A DNA stretch of 22,889 bases from Alistipes sp. UBA928 (GTDB lineage Bacteria > Bacteroidota > Bacteroidia > Bacteroidales > Rikenellaceae): the NCBI GenBank assembly GCA_002293665.1, contig DBDQ01000094.1, positions 1 through 22,889 on the forward strand. The letters are read 5' to 3'. Positions 22,826 through 22,889 of this stretch are shown here, in pieces. The notes beneath the pieces were generated by a model. That model was given only the letters and a program-made list of their open reading frames with translations. It searched no databases and was not told where the DNA came from. Made by a program: the position numbers and the translations under genes. Each line of letters opens with the position of its first letter. Position 1 is the stretch's first letter.

Positions 22826-22863
22826 AAAAAAGAGCTCCGCGATTTGCGGGGTTCTTTTTTTTT
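22826..22863 (+). terminator. strong intrinsic terminator after the OmpA-domain gene
   Basis: An A-rich run precedes a nine-pair stem (GAGCTCCGC, loop GATTT, GCGGGGTTC, with two G-T pairs) and a nine-base T tract. The A and T runs can extend the stem. It begins 17 bases after the stop codon. Confidence 0.9.
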
Positions 22864-22874
22864 ATTTATCTTTG
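22843..22874 (+). promoter_or_regulatory. promoter for a gene beyond the right edge
   Basis: A -33 TTTG (22843-22846) and a -7 TATCTTTG (22867-22874, followed by C) are 20 bases apart, matching both elements of the Bacteroidota promoter with ideal spacing. The -33 lies in the loop of the preceding terminator hairpin. It points rightward out of the window. Confidence 0.75.
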
Positions 22875-22889
22875 CGCCAATTGGAAAAA

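Noticed and set aside
1..22889. tRNA, rRNA, CRISPR array, insertion sequence or toxin-antitoxin pair
   Set aside because: None was recognised by eye: no regularly spaced repeats, no transposase motifs and no cloverleaf with typical T-arm. A covariance-model scan was not possible here.

Overview
The window looks like chromosomal DNA from a member of the Bacteroidota, most probably a gut Rikenellaceae/Alistipes-type organism. The grounds are several promoter boxes of the Bacteroidota form TAnnTTTG, starts without Shine-Dalgarno sequences, a TonB-dependent receptor with a small calycin-type lipoprotein, a DUF5110-type GH31 enzyme, and the style of the exopolysaccharide (EPS) locus. The genus is inference; there is no rRNA gene in the window to fix it.

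Left part (1-8040): a leftward tyrosine recombinase (214-1581) is divergent from a TonB-dependent receptor (1808-4051). The receptor is followed closely by a calycin-like lipoprotein (4066-4533), then by an unusual regulator with an apparent diiron hemerythrin domain and a LuxR-type DNA-binding domain (4556-5455). A secreted GH31 alpha-glycosidase (5638-8040) follows and ends at a strong intrinsic terminator (8085-8126). The recombinase and receptor promoters are interleaved inside an imperfect inverted repeat.

Central and right part (8206-21362): a Wzx/Wzy-type EPS or capsule locus. After a long untranslated leader it encodes a WecA-like initiating sugar-phosphate transferase, a small outer-membrane beta-barrel translationally coupled to it, a Wza-like exporter with six SLBB-type repeats, a Wzz-like chain-length protein without a kinase domain, a Wzx flippase, a GT4 glycosyltransferase, an EpsG/Wzy-like polymerase, three more glycosyltransferases (GT4-like, GT32, GT2) and an NAD-dependent epimerase. 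Expected division of labour: WecA starts the undecaprenyl-linked repeat unit, the transferases extend it, Wzx flips it, Wzy polymerises it under Wzz control, and the Wza-like protein exports it. No UpxY/NusG-like antiterminator and no Wzc-type tyrosine kinase is present. The serotype-type genes (about 13.8-20.4 kb) are more A/T-rich than their flanks, as expected for an exchangeable cassette.

Right end (21511-22889): a DUF937-like domain, a single membrane helix and an OmpA peptidoglycan-binding domain form one protein. It is followed by a strong terminator whose hairpin loop carries the -33 element of a promoter for a gene beyond the window. No tRNA, rRNA, CRISPR array or insertion sequence was seen.
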